NCBI RefSeq assembly: GCF_036417845.1
Contig: NC_089978.1
Coordinates: 138,130,288 to 138,194,287 of the forward strand
Direction of reading: 5' to 3'
Source: Apteryx mantelli
Lineage: Eukaryota > Chordata > Aves > Apterygiformes > Apterygidae
DNA: 64,000 nt
The position numbers and the translations under genes were made by a program. Below, one piece after another: positions 61,760 to 64,000 of the stretch (the stretch's first letter is position 1; each line of letters begins with the position of its first letter). The notes beneath the pieces were generated by a model, which did no database searches, was not told the DNA's origin, and worked only from the letters and a program-made list of their open reading frames with translations.

Positions 61760-64000
61760 GACACTACTTACTATTGGGAACCTGGGGACTCCACCTGGCT
61801 TCTGTGGCAGACAGCTCTCTGTAGTTTTCATCATGAATAATCTTTGAGAATGCAGTTCTACAGGTGCCCAAGACACATTTTCTCCCCTTTTTCCATGACA
61901 CATGAAGCTCTAATAGCCACAGAGCTGGCATGTAATTAGCTTCTTGCCATAGTCTGTCCCTTTTACTGTATAGGTACTGCTATGATCCTCTTCATAAAGA
62001 CCACCTTCTCCTCCATGTCTGTATTCCATGCAAACCTTTTCAAGTAATGCCTAAGATGAAAGGATTAATAAGAAGGTAGCTCCTCCTTTCTTTCAGACTT
62101 TCTATGGGAGTTTTGGAAATGAGCTAAGAAGAACTGAAATCTATCCTCATCTGTATTGTTTGAAATGTGGCCATTTCAGGTAAGTGATTTTATAACCAGC
62201 ACCATCTGCCTTGTTATTCTTTAACTTTCTTTCAGTTCTCACTAATCCTCAGTCTTTAACATGGTAACATTTTTCCTACTAGCACTACTAGTCACTAGCA
62301 TCACAGAAGAGAGAAGATCAATTCTGCTTCATCTCACTGATTAGGAAAATAGCTAAAGAAGCTTCTACCAACCAGAAGACCCTTCTCACATTCCTTACCT
62401 GAATCCTGTAATTATCAACAATCCATAGATATCGCAGGGTCTTCTTACTTTCCAGCTTTAAATAAAAAATAATTACATTATTTGTGCAAACATTTCAAGT
62501 ATGCTGCATAGAGTGTTTTTGTGTTCTTTATTCTGGGGTAATAGTCACATGCCGCATCTCATCTGCATGTTTGTGTATTGAACAGTATGCATTTCATAAC
62601 GTAATATGGGCATGTCTGTCTTCTTTATGATGCTGTGCTACCAGTGGTGGGATTTAGAAAGACTTGCCCAAAAAGTAACATGCAATGGATTTGATGTGAT
62701 GTGTGAGATCTTCACTGTGGTCATGGTCATTGGACAGTCAGATTTGTTAATATAAGCAACAGCTACAATAAGTGTTACAAAGACTAATGGCTACAGTGGC
62801 AGCTTCAAGTACTCCCCTGACAAATTGGATCCATCTCCAAGGCTGAAAGGACAGCAAGACTGAGGGCAGCCTCTTGCTCTTCCCCTTCTCCCACCATATT
62901 TTCTCCTGTGGCATGCAAAGCTGCCCCTTCACAGATAATCATTACAGGCTAGAAAAGTGCCAGGTGAAATATTTGTCCAGTCTAATGCTGCCAACGCACA
63001 TTAGCAGATATAGTGTGAACAAACCTGGAAGACCTGATTTCGCTGCAGGAATGGCTTGATGCTCTGTGCTGATAATGTCCCCCCATGCACATTTGATCTT
63101 AGTGGCTTTATTAGGATCACCATTGATGGTCAGCAGCTCCTGGCTTGCCTGATCAGGAAATTACCATATGTTGTTGTTCTAGTACACAACTGGAGACTGA
63201 TCAGCTGGCTGATCCCATGATCAAGGATCCACCTTCCCCTTTGAAAATGCTGAACTATCCGTTGCTTTGTCCAGGGTAAGAAGGCATGGAGGGAGCTGTT
63301 CTTGAAGGTAACTTTCTCTGCTTTCTGCTCTATAGTGGAAAAGCAGGTGACCAGAAAAGAGAGGTGACTGGAAAACAGTGTTGGCAATTGCAACCCTAGA
63401 CAGGTTCACAGCAAGAACACAACCTCTAAGTTGCATCTTGGAGTGTGTTGCAGTCTTAGAAGGGAACAGTAAATCCTCTCCAACTTTACCTTGATCCTAT
63501 TTGCTGTGCAGTTTAGAGTGTTGTAGTATTTCCCTCAACGCCCAGCTCAATGAAATCAGGATATAAAGGCTTCTAAGGACCAATTTCACAGAGAGGTGGT
63601 GTGCCTTGCTCTGGATACTGGGAACAAGAGAAAACAGTGTCAACTCACATGTTTATTTCTGGCCAAGCTGCACAAACAACAAAATTTTGCTGATCTGGAC
63701 TGGACTGACAAATGGCCAGTTCTGCAAGGATTCCATATGCCCTTACCCATAGTGAGGCTATGCTTCGGGAGATCCAGAGAGATGGACATTGCCTGGCCAA
63801 ACAATTCAGCAGCTCATATGCACATACTGCCTGTAACATTATTTCTTTCTGCTACCCTTACCTTGTACCCTTGCAGTCTGCCAATGCCAGGACAGTTGCA
63901 AATGAATCTCTAAAGTTCTTCATCCAAGGGGGCTTCCTAGCAGGAAACATTTTCGTGGTTTCACTTATGCATAAAGTTAAGAGCATGCTTTTAAAAATCT
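61760..64000. other. Right-hand end, no gene recognised
   Basis: AT-rich sequence with short, unsupported frames on both strands. No lectin, kelch or repeat landmark was recognised, and no gene could be seen running off the right edge. Confidence 0.4.

Noticed and set aside
1-64000. CRISPR arrays, operons, bacterial-type regulatory sites, tRNA or rRNA genes
   Set aside because: The window has eukaryotic gene structure throughout. No regularly spaced repeats, tRNA A/B boxes in cloverleaf context, or rRNA blocks were recognised.

Overview
The window looks like nuclear DNA of a bird, or less likely another sauropsid. Coding exons are small and phase-1 spliced, introns are long and AT-rich, and the dominant interspersed repeat is CR1 LINE with its 3' tail of ATTCTGTG-like octamers. 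Two near-identical solo LTRs and another LTR with TG...CA ends are present. No mammalian-type SINE or L1 was seen.

The biological core is part of a natural-killer-gene-complex-like C-type lectin cluster with three multi-exon type II membrane receptor genes. Gene A (2873-11481, + strand, 6 exons, 230 aa) has a CLEC-2/Dectin-1-style hemITAM at its N-terminus. Gene B (23203-35061, + strand, 7 exons, 266 aa) has two ITIMs in its tail. A and B share exon lengths and phases, the Cys-rich neck before the lectin domain, and a short hydrophobic C-terminal tail, so they look like an activating/inhibitory pair. Gene C (about 47606 to 42183, - strand, 4 firmly placed exons plus a tentative first exon) is a CLEC2D-like protein with the family's characteristic last exon. 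In mammals CLEC2 proteins are ligands of NK receptors encoded nearby. B and C are tail to tail.

Region by region: 1-2785 has no recognisable gene. 2873-11481 is gene A, whose first intron holds a CR1 copy and a solo LTR. 11.6-23.1 kb is a repeat-rich spacer with possible retroviral gag debris, an LTR, two CR1 copies and two pentanucleotide microsatellites. 23.2-36.4 kb is gene B and its probable 3' UTR. 36.4-37.75 kb holds a GC-rich segment and a decayed extra copy of the last lectin exon. 41.2-47.7 kb is gene C with a CpG-island promoter at about 46.8-47.75 kb. 51.0-52.5 kb is a CR1 copy with broken reverse-transcriptase reading frames. 55.9-56.6 kb is a second solo LTR of the first family, in inverted orientation. 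58.2-58.75 kb is a second CpG-rich island. 60.55-61.75 kb is a broken BACK/kelch-repeat gene copy. The rest is AT-rich DNA in which I recognise nothing.

All exon models were spliced by eye using GT/AG sites, phase continuity and family motifs. No alignment or expression data were available.
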